Origin: an uncultured Lautropia sp.
GTDB taxonomy: Bacteria > Pseudomonadota > Gammaproteobacteria > Burkholderiales > Burkholderiaceae_E
NCBI GenBank assembly: GCA_938046755.1
Contig: CALIXC010000023.1
Coordinates: 1-7,998, forward strand
Reading direction: 5' to 3'
Length of the DNA stretch: 7,998 nt
Shown here: piece after piece, positions 1 through 5,619 of the stretch
Layout of the letters: every line of letters starts with the position of its first letter
Position numbering within the stretch: position 1 is the first letter of the stretch
Position numbers and translations under genes: made by a program
Notes under the pieces: generated by a model
Database searches by the model: none
Told to the model about the DNA's origin: nothing
Seen by the model: the letters and a program-made list of their open reading frames with translations, nothing else

Positions 1-318
1 ACCGTCACCCACGAAAGCGCCGAAAACCTGGGCCTGAAGGTTGGCGCCGAAGCCTTCGCCCTCGTCAAGGCTTCGTCCATCATCGTCGTGGCCGACAGCG
101 AAGGTGCCCGCTTCTCGGCCCGCAACCACCTCACCGGCAAGATCAGCCGCGTGCAGCCCGGTGCCGTCAACACCGAAGTGGTCATCGAAGTGAACGGTGG
201 TGGCACCGTGGCCGCCATCGTCACCAACGAAAGCGCCCAGTCGCTGGGCCTGGCTGAAGGCAAGACGGCCAGCGCCATCTTCAAGGCCTCCAGCGTCATT
301 ATCGGCGTTCCGGCCTAA
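1..318 (+). CDS. Tandem Mop/TOBE-domain molybdate-binding protein (3' part; 5' end outside window)
   Basis: The reading frame is open from base 1 and ends at 316-318 in a double stop (TAATAA); 105 residues are visible. Two Mop modules are recognisable. The end of the first (visible residues 1-30) carries VTHESAENLGL and an L-V-K-A-S-S-I-I strand. A complete second module (about 39-103) begins SARNHLTGKI, has P-G-A-V-N-T-E-V in the middle and repeats the motif as VTNESAQSLGL (74-84) and FKASSVII. The two copies lie 72 residues apart. This is the molbindin fold, which binds molybdate or tungstate oxyanions at subunit interfaces in the cytoplasm. It could be a stand-alone di-Mop storage protein (ModG type) or the C-terminal half of a ModE regulator, whose DNA-binding part would lie off the left edge; the visible sequence cannot decide. 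An internal ATG at 88 lies between the modules and is not a likely start. The gene converges on narL, and its link to nitrate reductase (a molybdoenzyme) is functionally sensible. Confidence 0.88.
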   Translation, partial: TVTHESAENLGLKVGAEAFALVKASSIIVVADSEGARFSARNHLTGKISRVQPGAVNTEVVIEVNGGGTVAAIVTNESAQSLGLAEGKTASAIFKASSVIIGVPA

Positions 319-398
319 TAAGCCCTTGTCTGGCCCCTGGCGGACCAGATACCCCCAGGCCCGGCCCCTGCACGGCAACCCGCCCTCTGCAGGTGTCG

Positions 399-450
399 GG
401 CCTGTCGCATCAGGACATCAGAAGCATCAGGGCCCGTTGCCCGACAGGCC
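399..450. repeat. Inverted repeat at the convergent mop/narL junction, possible weak bidirectional terminator
   Basis: A perfect 9-bp inverted repeat pairs GGCCTGTCG (399-407) with CGACAGGCC (442-450) across a 34-base loop; the right arm lies inside the last codons of narL. The loop contains three copies of CATCAG (408-413, 416-421, 425-430). A smaller stem, 327-333 with 345-351 (7 bp including one G-U pair), lies just after the mop stop. Neither has a T-run on either strand, so they do not meet the usual picture of an intrinsic terminator. Nothing else is recognisable in the 108-bp gap 319-426. Confidence 0.35.
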
Positions 451-1128
451 GTTCTCCACCGCGTAGACGGCAATCTGCACTCGGCTGGACAGATTCAGCT
501 TCTTCAGGATGTTCTGCACGTGAATCTTCACCGTGCTCTCGGCCACATCCAGCCGCCGGGCAATCTCCTTGTTGCTCTCGCCCCGCGCCAGGCACTGCAT
601 GATCTCCCGCTCGCGCGCCGTCAGGTGCACCCGCTCGGGCGCCGCGCCCAGCTGGACGGAGGGGGACTCAGGCGGCGTCACCGTCGCACCAGGCTGGCTG
701 CTGCCCTGCGAACGGAACTGCTCCACCAGCTTCATCGTCATTGATTCGGCAATGACGGGTTCGCCGCGCTTGGCCTTTCGGATGGCAGTCACCAGCGTCT
801 CGGCCTCGACATTCTTCGTGAGATAGCCCACCGCGCCGGACCGCAGCGCCTCTCCCAGCTCCTCGGCCTCTTCCGAGACGGTCAGGATCACCACCTTCGA
901 CTGCGGCACATCCTGCGTGAGCAGGTGCAGCGTCTCCAGTCCCGAGAGCCCCGGCATGTTCAGATCCAGCAGGATCACATCCGGGCGTAGCGCCTTGGCG
1001 CGCTTCAGCCCCTCCAGCCCGTCGGCCGCCTCGGCCACGATGCACAGGTCCTCCTCACGCTGCAGCAGCTGACGCACGCCGGAGCGGAACAGGTTGTGAT
1101 CATCGACAAGCAGAATGCTAATGCTCAT
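427..1128 (-). CDS. narL: Nitrate/nitrite response regulator NarL (LuxR/FixJ family)
   Basis: This 233-residue two-domain regulator is the likely output partner of the NarX kinase encoded just upstream. The receiver domain (about 3-122) has the acidic pair D9/D10, the phospho-acceptor D55 (LLDLNMPG), T83 and K105, all the residues expected in an active receiver. A proline-, serine- and glutamine-rich linker (about 130-168) leads to a GerE/LuxR helix-turn-helix (169-228; LTAREREIMQCLARGESNKE, then a recognition helix around ESTVKIHVQNIL). E. coli NarL has 216 residues, and the difference lies mainly in the linker. The ATG start is fixed by a TAA codon directly before it in frame, but no Shine-Dalgarno is visible upstream. 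In known systems, phosphorylated NarL activates nar operons and adjusts other anaerobic respiratory genes in response to nitrate. The NarL name rests on family resemblance and adjacency to narX; NarP and other paralogues share the fold. Confidence 0.93.
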   Translation of the reverse strand: MSISILLVDDHNLFRSGVRQLLQREEDLCIVAEAADGLEGLKRAKALRPDVILLDLNMPGLSGLETLHLLTQDVPQSKVVILTVSEEAEELGEALRSGAVGYLTKNVEAETLVTAIRKAKRGEPVIAESMTMKLVEQFRSQGSSQPGATVTPPESPSVQLGAAPERVHLTAREREIMQCLARGESNKEIARRLDVAESTVKIHVQNILKKLNLSSRVQIAVYAVENGLSGNGP

Positions 1129-1202
1129 TTATCAGATCTGGAACTCAGGGCTCGACAAGATAACAGAACGGCGAAAATTCAGGCCTCAGTAATCCGACCA
1201 TT
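1129..1202 (-). other. narX-narL intergenic gap, 74 bp
   Basis: The gap is more A/T-rich than its neighbours. It holds no Shine-Dalgarno for narL and no hairpin with a T-run. An extended -10-like string TGTTATCTT is readable on the minus strand (1157-1165), but no -35 hexamer lies at a proper distance. An 8-bp palindrome CAGATCTG (1133-1140) lies next to the narL start. I cannot tell whether narL is read only from narX transcripts or also from its own promoter. Confidence 0.35.
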
Positions 1203-3128
1203 TCAGGATGCCAGCCGGTCACTCTGCGACAGGTACAGAGACACCTCCGTCCCCTGCCCCGGCGCGCTGCACATCTGCAGCTGCCCGCCCAGGCGTGCCG
1301 CCCGCTCGCGCATGATGGACAGCCCCACATGGGTTTCACTGCGCTCGGCTACCTCCTGCGGGTCATAACCCTCCCCATCGTCACGGATGCTCATACCGAA
1401 ATCACGGTGATTGTCGATGCGCACCGTCACCTTGCTGGCATACGCATGCTTGCGCACGTTGGAAAGCGCCTCCTGCAGGATGAACAACACCTGAAGCTGC
1501 TGGTCAGGGTGCAGCGGCGCACCGTCCCGGTCATCCAGGTGCAGCTCCACATTCAGCCCGGTCTGCCGGCGGAAGCGCCCGATCGTGTCGTCCACCGCCT
1601 TGCGCAACGACTCCTCACCCAGCCGGGTCCGGAAATTCTGCAGCAGCTCGCGCACATCCTGGTAGCTCTCGGAAACCCCCGTCTTCAGCAACGGCACGAT
1701 CTCCTCCACCTCGTCCCAGCGGCGCTGCTGCACCGCGCTGCCCAGCATCTGCGTCTGCAGGTTCAGGAAGTTCAACCCCTGGGCCAGGCTGTCATGCAGC
1801 CCCTGTGCCACCAGATTGCGCTCCTCGGCCACGGCCAGCTGGCGTGCCTTGATGCTCAGCCGCTGGTTGTCCAGCGCCGCCCCCAGGTGCTGCCCCAGCA
1901 TCTCCAGCAGCTGAAGCTCGCGGGGCGACATCGTCGTGCGCTCGCGGAAATGCAGCGAAAAGGTGCCCAGCGTCGCCTCCGGCGTCACGATCTGGAAGAC
2001 CGACACCGCCTGGAAACCATCGCGCATGCAGCCGATCTCCTCGGGGCGCGGCAGCTTGCGAAAGTCCCGGATGATCATCGTGCCACGCTGTGTGGCTTCA
2101 CCGCAGAAGCAGGCATCGGTGCGCATGCAGTGCTCACTTTCCTGAAGTGCCGAGGAAAACCCCAGCGACACGACAATGTGCAGCCGCTCGCCCGACGGGT
2201 CCAGCACCCGGATGCTGCCCGCCGCCGCATGGAACTCGTCCATCACCCGCTGCAGGAAGCCCCGGCACAGCGCCTCGATGTCGTTGGGCTTGTTCAGGAA
2301 CGCCGTCATGCCGTAGAGCGCGCTCAGCTGCCGGTTCTGCCTTTCCAGCTCGGCCGTCTTCTGGCGCACATGCTCACCCAGATCCTCGTACAGGCTCTGA
2401 AGCTCGTCCACCATCCGGTTGAAGCCCTGGGCCAGCACCCCCAGCTCATCGGTATTGTTGACGGGCACCCGCACCGAGAAGTCCCGGGCCGCCATCCGCT
2501 GGATACCGCCCTGCAGCGTCTGCACCGGCCGGATGATCCAGCGGTACAGCAGGAAGATCATCGCCATCGTGCCCAGACAGGCCATCACGATCAGCACGCT
2601 CTGCAGGATCCGAAGCCGGGTCGTCTTGCTGGCGTTGCCGATCTCCAGCACATGCACCAGCCGGTCGGCCTCGGCCACGAAGCCCGGCAGCTGCGCCAGG
2701 TAGGCCATACTGTCCCCCTCCACCAGCGCCTCGTGGGCCAGCTCCGCCAGCTCATCCCAGCGGGTCGTCACGGCATGAAACTGCTGGCGCAGCGGCGCAT
2801 CGGTGGACAGAAAGAGCGGCCTGCCCGGCATGTCCTCGGCAAAATGCGCCAGGATGCGGCCCTGCTCCCGCAGGTCCACCACCACCTGGGCCTGAGCCGC
2901 CTCATCGTGCCGGAGCAGGTTCAGCCCGATACGGTTTGCGCGCATCCGCAGGCTGCCCGTCTCGTTGATGGCGGCCGCCGTGCCCGCCAGCTGCCACGAC
3001 AGCCACAGCGTCCAGCCCACCATGCTCAGCACCAGCGACAGCGCCACCACGGAACTGATGACGATGCGCGTGGACAGCCGGTTCTTCCAGGCGGGCGCAG
3101 CCGCCTTGGCCTGTGCCGCTCCCGTCAC
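1203..3128 (-). CDS. narX: Nitrate/nitrite sensor histidine kinase NarX
   Basis: From the GTG at 3128 this is a 641-residue inner-membrane kinase with the NarX order of parts. TM1 (about 22-46) is followed by a periplasmic sensor (47-174) holding the nitrate-binding P-box near 53-68 (AINETGSLRMRANRIG). Then come TM2 (175-196), HAMP (197-248), and a GAF-like central module (about 268-420) with a Cys cluster (C334, C340, C342, with C367 further on). The HisKA_3 dimerisation domain has phospho-acceptor H445 in ERNLVAQGLHDSLAQGL. The HATPase domain has N-box N557 (LQEALSNVRKH), DDGEG at 583-587 and VGLSIMRERA near 601-610. Start choice: the frame is open up to 3488, with ATGs at 3356 and 3344. 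The stretch 3344-3129 has only about 57% G/C-ended codons and includes ATA, AGG, CTA, CGA and TTA, unlike the rest of the gene. GTG 3128 has GGAGG 8 nt upstream and leaves the short N-terminus usual for NarX. If ATG 3344 were used, the protein would have 713 residues with an 88-residue disordered leader before the conserved TM1 region. Predicted to phosphorylate NarL. Confidence 0.9.
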   Translation of the reverse strand: MTGAAQAKAAAPAWKNRLSTRIVISSVVALSLVLSMVGWTLWLSWQLAGTAAAINETGSLRMRANRIGLNLLRHDEAAQAQVVVDLREQGRILAHFAEDMPGRPLFLSTDAPLRQQFHAVTTRWDELAELAHEALVEGDSMAYLAQLPGFVAEADRLVHVLEIGNASKTTRLRILQSVLIVMACLGTMAMIFLLYRWIIRPVQTLQGGIQRMAARDFSVRVPVNNTDELGVLAQGFNRMVDELQSLYEDLGEHVRQKTAELERQNRQLSALYGMTAFLNKPNDIEALCRGFLQRVMDEFHAAAGSIRVLDPSGERLHIVVSLGFSSALQESEHCMRTDACFCGEATQRGTMIIRDFRKLPRPEEIGCMRDGFQAVSVFQIVTPEATLGTFSLHFRERTTMSPRELQLLEMLGQHLGAALDNQRLSIKARQLAVAEERNLVAQGLHDSLAQGLNFLNLQTQMLGSAVQQRRWDEVEEIVPLLKTGVSESYQDVRELLQNFRTRLGEESLRKAVDDTIGRFRRQTGLNVELHLDDRDGAPLHPDQQLQVLFILQEALSNVRKHAYASKVTVRIDNHRDFGMSIRDDGEGYDPQEVAERSETHVGLSIMRERAARLGGQLQMCSAPGQGTEVSLYLSQSDRLAS

Positions 3129-3393
3129 CTGGACACCCTCCGGTAAACGGTCGGAGCCTTCCTCACCTCGTAGCCCAGCCTCGCCATCCGTCGCAGATGC
3201 GACGCCATCAGGCGCCGTTTCTTCTTCTGAAGCCCCCCTCCGCACCACCGTTATATCCGACTCAACATAATGACTGGAAGTGCCTGCCTGCGACAAGGAC
3301 CTGTCGCTATTCGGCGAACCTGATGCCCGGTGATCGAGCGGCATGGTGCTTTCCATGGAAAAGTGTCCGTCGAGGTGCCTCGGGGCGTTGCGC
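3129..3393 (-). other. Probable untranslated leader between the ppiC-like gene and narX, with small dyads
   Basis: If narX starts at GTG 3128, this 265-bp stretch is non-coding. Three small dyads are readable. One is a perfect 12-bp palindrome TTTCCATGGAAA (3350-3361), 32 nt past the isomerase stop. The second is CGTCGCA-GA-TGCGACG (3189-3204), with 7-bp arms two bases apart, flanked by direct GATGGCG copies when read on the minus strand. The third is a small CGAG/CTCG dyad (3371-3382). The middle (about 3250-3272) is A/T-rich. On the minus strand it contains TTGAGTCGGATATA (3252-3265), which agrees with the FNR consensus TTGAT-N4-ATCAA at 7 of 10 positions. No convincing -35/-10 pair was found. 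A separate narX promoter is therefore plausible but not shown. Confidence 0.35.
3137..3141 (-). promoter_or_regulatory. Ribosome binding site that decides the narX start
   Basis: GGAGG on the minus strand lies 8 nt before the GTG codon at 3128. The competing ATG codons are weaker: ATG 3344 has only GGAAAG about 4 nt upstream, and ATG 3356 has no clear site. Confidence 0.55.
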
Positions 3394-4140
3394 CTACTGC
3401 ACCAATGGCGTGTCAGCCCCTTCCAGATCGATGCCTTCGATTTTGGCACGGCCCAGCAGAACCTGCACATACTGCCGCCAGGCCGCATCCCGGCTGGCTG
3501 CGGTCAGTGCCTGCGCGATTCCTTCCTGCACCTGCTCAAAGGGCAGCTGCTGCCCCTCGTGGCGGCGGTTGACCCGGATGATGTGCAGCCCGTAGCGGGT
3601 CTCGATCAGGCTGTCGGCAATGGTGCCGGGGGCAATGCGCCACAGCGCCGCCTCGAACTCCGGCACTGTCTCGCCGCGCTGCATCTGCCCCAGCGCGCCA
3701 CCGTTCTCTGCCGACGGGCAGTTGGAACGCTCGGCTGCCATCGCCTCGAATCGCTCGGGGTGCTCCTGCAGTAGCGCCAGCGTCTCCTTCGCCACCAGCC
3801 GCAGCGCATCCAGCGGCGTGCGCTCATTCACGGCAAACAGGATATGGTCGGCATCCACCCATCCGCCCACCCGGAAACGCTCCGGATACTGCTCGTAATG
3901 ACGCCGGCAACTGGCCTCATCCACCACAGGCACCGTGACCTGCGTGGACAGCAGGTAATCGGCCGCTTCCTCGGCGTCCGCCACCGGATGGCCCTGCTCG
4001 GCCGCCTCGTCCAGCATCACCCGCTTCAGCGCCAGCGCAATGCAGGCGCTGCGCAGCGGCTGCGGGGTGTCCTGGTGGAAAGGCAGCTCGGCTGCCACCT
4101 CATCATCGGTGATCTCCACACCATTGACCTTGATCGACAC
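3394..4140 (-). CDS. Parvulin-type peptidyl-prolyl cis-trans isomerase, cytoplasmic, nar-linked (PpiC/NifM-like)
   Basis: The 248-residue protein has a helical N-terminal region (about 1-92) and a parvulin rotamase domain (about 95-192). The domain is marked by ADHILFAV (97-104), SAENGGALGQMQRGETVPEF (143-162) and the closing strand YGLHIIRV (183-190). A helical tail follows. There is no signal peptide or membrane segment, so unlike SurA or PrsA it should act in the cytoplasm, where NarG and NarH fold and receive cofactors. The start is GTG at 4140 with AGGAG six nt upstream. Similar genes follow narI in other proteobacteria, for example Pseudomonas aeruginosa, where annotations read NifM or PpiC-type isomerase. 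Its exact role in nitrate reductase maturation is inferred from position only. It is separated from narI by a 144-bp hairpin-rich gap, so its expression may be set apart from narGHJI. Confidence 0.9.
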   Translation of the reverse strand: MSIKVNGVEITDDEVAAELPFHQDTPQPLRSACIALALKRVMLDEAAEQGHPVADAEEAADYLLSTQVTVPVVDEASCRRHYEQYPERFRVGGWVDADHILFAVNERTPLDALRLVAKETLALLQEHPERFEAMAAERSNCPSAENGGALGQMQRGETVPEFEAALWRIAPGTIADSLIETRYGLHIIRVNRRHEGQQLPFEQVQEGIAQALTAASRDAAWRQYVQVLLGRAKIEGIDLEGADTPLVQ

Positions 4141-4146
4141 GCGAAA

Positions 4147-4151
4147 CTCCT
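4147..4151 (-). promoter_or_regulatory. Strong ribosome binding site for the ppiC-like gene
   Basis: AGGAG on the minus strand lies six nt before the GTG codon at 4140. It supports this non-ATG start. The foot of a long hairpin (4159-4193) lies only seven bases upstream. Confidence 0.75.
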
Positions 4152-4158
4152 GAAAATG

Positions 4159-4193
4159 ATTGGGCCACGGAAGTCGTCCTTCCGTGGCCCGAT
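4159..4193 (-). terminator. Long stem-loop between narI and the ppiC-like gene (attenuator, terminator or processing site)
   Basis: A perfect 12-bp stem pairs GGGCCACGGAAG (4162-4173) with CTTCCGTGGCCC (4179-4190) around a 5-base loop. It extends to 15 bp (4159-4193) with two A-T pairs and one G-T pair. Read on the minus strand it is followed by AATCATTTTC, only a modest U-rich tail, then the Shine-Dalgarno of the isomerase gene. That placement fits partial termination or an RNA-stabilising 3' structure for narGHJI mRNA. The tail is too weak to call a full terminator. Confidence 0.6.
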
Positions 4194-4194
4194 G

Positions 4195-4226
4195 TCCGGC
4201 CCGCCTGATGATATCGGACGGCCGGG
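4195..4226 (-). repeat. Weak stem-loop, middle of three in the narI-ppiC gap
   Basis: CCGGCC (4196-4201) pairs with GGCCGG (4220-4225), plus one T-G pair outside, around an 18-base loop. It is less convincing than its two neighbours and is listed because it falls between them. Confidence 0.35.
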
Positions 4227-4244
4227 ATCATGATGAAAGCCATC

Positions 4245-4268
4245 CGCTGCCGGACGCATCCGGCAGCG
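4245..4268 (-). repeat. Stem-loop just downstream of the narI stop
   Basis: A perfect 10-bp stem pairs CGCTGCCGGA (4245-4254) with TCCGGCAGCG (4259-4268) around a four-base loop, starting 16 bases after the narI stop codon. There is no T-run behind it on the minus strand (GATGGCTTTCATC). It resembles a 3'-end stabilising hairpin more than a terminator. Confidence 0.5.
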
Positions 4269-4284
4269 CGACGACAGCTTCAGC

Positions 4285-4968
4285 TCAGCGCTGGCGCACC
4301 AGCTGCCAGGCACGACCCAGGTAGGTCAGCGAGGCAAAGCCGCTCCAGACATGCACCAGCCGCGTGAACGGGAACAGGATGAACAGTGTCATGCCCATGA
4401 ACAGGTGCAGCTTGAAGATGATGCTGACATCGGCAATCAGCGACGCCGCATCCGACTGGAACGTGACGATGTGCTGTGCCCAGGTCATCAGCCGGACCAT
4501 CTCGCCACCGTCCATGTGGCCGGCCGACACGATGATGGTCGTCAGCCCCAGCAGCAGCGTGAGCAGGATCCAGATCATCAGCACCTTGTCCCCCAGGGAG
4601 GTGACAGCGCGGATGCGCGGGTTGGTCAGACGCCGATGCAGCAGCAGCGACAGCCCGATCAGGCACATCGTGCCCATGATCCCGCCGGCCACCATGGCCA
4701 CCACCTGCTTGAAGTGGTGAGTCACCCCCAGCATGTCCCAGATGGCCACGGGCGTGAGCAGCCCCACCAGGTGGCCGAAGAACAGCCCCAGAATGCCCAC
4801 GTGGAACAGGATGTTGGCCGTACGCAGATGGCCGCGGTACAGCACCTGCGAGCTGTCGCTCTTCCAGCTGTACTGCTCGCGCTCGAAGCGCACCAGGCTG
4901 CCCAGCAGGAAGATGCTGAGCGCGATGTACGGATAGATCCCGAAGAAGAATGCGTTGAAGTAGCTCAT
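4285..4968 (-). CDS. narI: Respiratory nitrate reductase gamma subunit NarI (di-heme cytochrome b)
   Basis: This 227-residue integral membrane protein anchors NarGH to the cytoplasmic face of the inner membrane. It oxidises quinol and passes electrons through two b hemes to NarH. Five hydrophobic helices are visible: about 3-27, 49-72, 86-112, 126-150 and 182-204. Candidate axial heme ligands are H56 (NILFHVG), H66 (FGHLVGL), H188 (KLHLFMG) and H206 (RLVHVWSG). They match the E. coli NarI set H56, H66, H187 and H205, the last two shifted by one residue. Length agrees with the family (about 225). The ATG at 4968 has AGGAG five nt upstream; this site overlaps the narJ stop codon, so the two genes are probably translationally coupled. 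narI is the last gene of the tight GHJI block. Confidence 0.97.
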   Translation of the reverse strand: MSYFNAFFFGIYPYIALSIFLLGSLVRFEREQYSWKSDSSQVLYRGHLRTANILFHVGILGLFFGHLVGLLTPVAIWDMLGVTHHFKQVVAMVAGGIMGTMCLIGLSLLLHRRLTNPRIRAVTSLGDKVLMIWILLTLLLGLTTIIVSAGHMDGGEMVRLMTWAQHIVTFQSDAASLIADVSIIFKLHLFMGMTLFILFPFTRLVHVWSGFASLTYLGRAWQLVRQR

Positions 4969-4973
4969 GAGAT

Positions 4974-4978
4974 CTCCT
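4974..4978 (-). promoter_or_regulatory. narI ribosome binding site overlapping the narJ stop
   Basis: AGGAG on the minus strand lies five nt before the narI ATG. Its first base is the last base of the narJ TGA, a layout that favours handover of ribosomes from narJ to narI. Confidence 0.7.
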
Positions 4979-5619
4979 CAGCGATAGAACTTCACCGTCT
5001 GCACCATGCCGTTGTCCGGCTTGAGCAGGGGTTCCGAACCGTCATTGCCCGGTCCGATGGTGTCGAGCAGCGTGTCCATGTCACGTGCCGGCGCATCCTC
5101 CATGGGCTGCGCCTTCACCGGCGACATTTCCTGAAGGACCGTGAACACGGCGGCATACGGGTTCTCGCGCTCGGCCAGGCGGCCGCCCACCAGCGCGATC
5201 ACATTCACCGCATCACCCAGCAGGCGCGCGGCCTCCTCGGGCGGACGCTGTGCCAGGAACTCCAGGAACAGCGGCAGGTAGTCCGGCGTCTCGCGCGGGC
5301 TGCCCGCCTCGTCACAGGGCTCGAAGCCGTGGCGCTGGTATTCGCGCAGCAGATCCAGCAGCGCGTCACCCCGCTCACGACTCTCGCCGTGGATGTGCTC
5401 GAACAGGTACAACGACTGGCGGCGCGAGCGATCGAACTCGGCCACGTACTCCTCCTGCAGCCGGATCAGCTTCGTCGTGCGCAGATGCTCGACGAGCGGC
5501 CCCAGCTGCGCACGGATGCGCGGCGTGGGCGCCAGGGCTGCCTCGATCTCGGGCAGCGCATCGATCAGCTCCTGCTCCGGGTAGCTCAACAGCGCCGAAA
5601 GCACTCGATAGATGATCAT
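4978..5619 (-). CDS. narJ: Nitrate reductase assembly chaperone NarJ
   Basis: A 213-residue soluble all-helical protein of the NarJ/TorD chaperone group. It is not part of the final enzyme. It binds apo-NarG, keeps it from docking too early, and allows insertion of the molybdenum cofactor. Recognisable stretches are the N-terminal RVLSALLSYPEQEL, the acidic YVAEFDRSRRQSLYLFEHIHGESR region (about residues 58-81), the core motif DYLPLFLEFLAQRP (about 113-126) and the helix around LVGGRLAERENPY. Start choice: GTG (5622) and ATG (5619) lie side by side. The AGGAG at 5625-5629 is only two nt from the GTG but five nt from the ATG, so ATG 5619 is preferred. The narH stop shares one base with it (TGATG). 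The C-terminal tail (about 180-213) is variable in this family. Confidence 0.95.
   Translation of the reverse strand: MIIYRVLSALLSYPEQELIDALPEIEAALAPTPRIRAQLGPLVEHLRTTKLIRLQEEYVAEFDRSRRQSLYLFEHIHGESRERGDALLDLLREYQRHGFEPCDEAGSPRETPDYLPLFLEFLAQRPPEEAARLLGDAVNVIALVGGRLAERENPYAAVFTVLQEMSPVKAQPMEDAPARDMDTLLDTIGPGNDGSEPLLKPDNGMVQTVKFYR

Noticed and set aside
1157..1165. Extended -10-like TGTTATCTT upstream of narL
   Set aside because: Only four of six -10 bases match and there is no -35 hexamer at 16-18 bp; likely chance in an A/T-rich gap.
1329..3146. 605-codon open frame on the plus strand opposite narX
   Set aside because: Its product is rich in His, Gln, Arg, Leu and Pro with no domain, the usual antisense shadow of a G/C-ended gene. 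The minus-strand frame encodes an unmistakable NarX.
3252..3265. Possible FNR/Anr box TTGAGTCGGATATA upstream of narX
   Set aside because: Only 7 of 10 consensus positions match and the right half-site is poor; too weak to list as a site without conservation or binding data.
3129..3488. N-terminal extension of NarX from upstream starts at 3488, 3356 or 3344
   Set aside because: From 3488 it would overlap the isomerase coding end. From 3356 or 3344 it would add a disordered segment with codon use unlike the rest of the gene, while a better ribosome binding site precedes GTG 3128. Kept as an alternative, not as the call.
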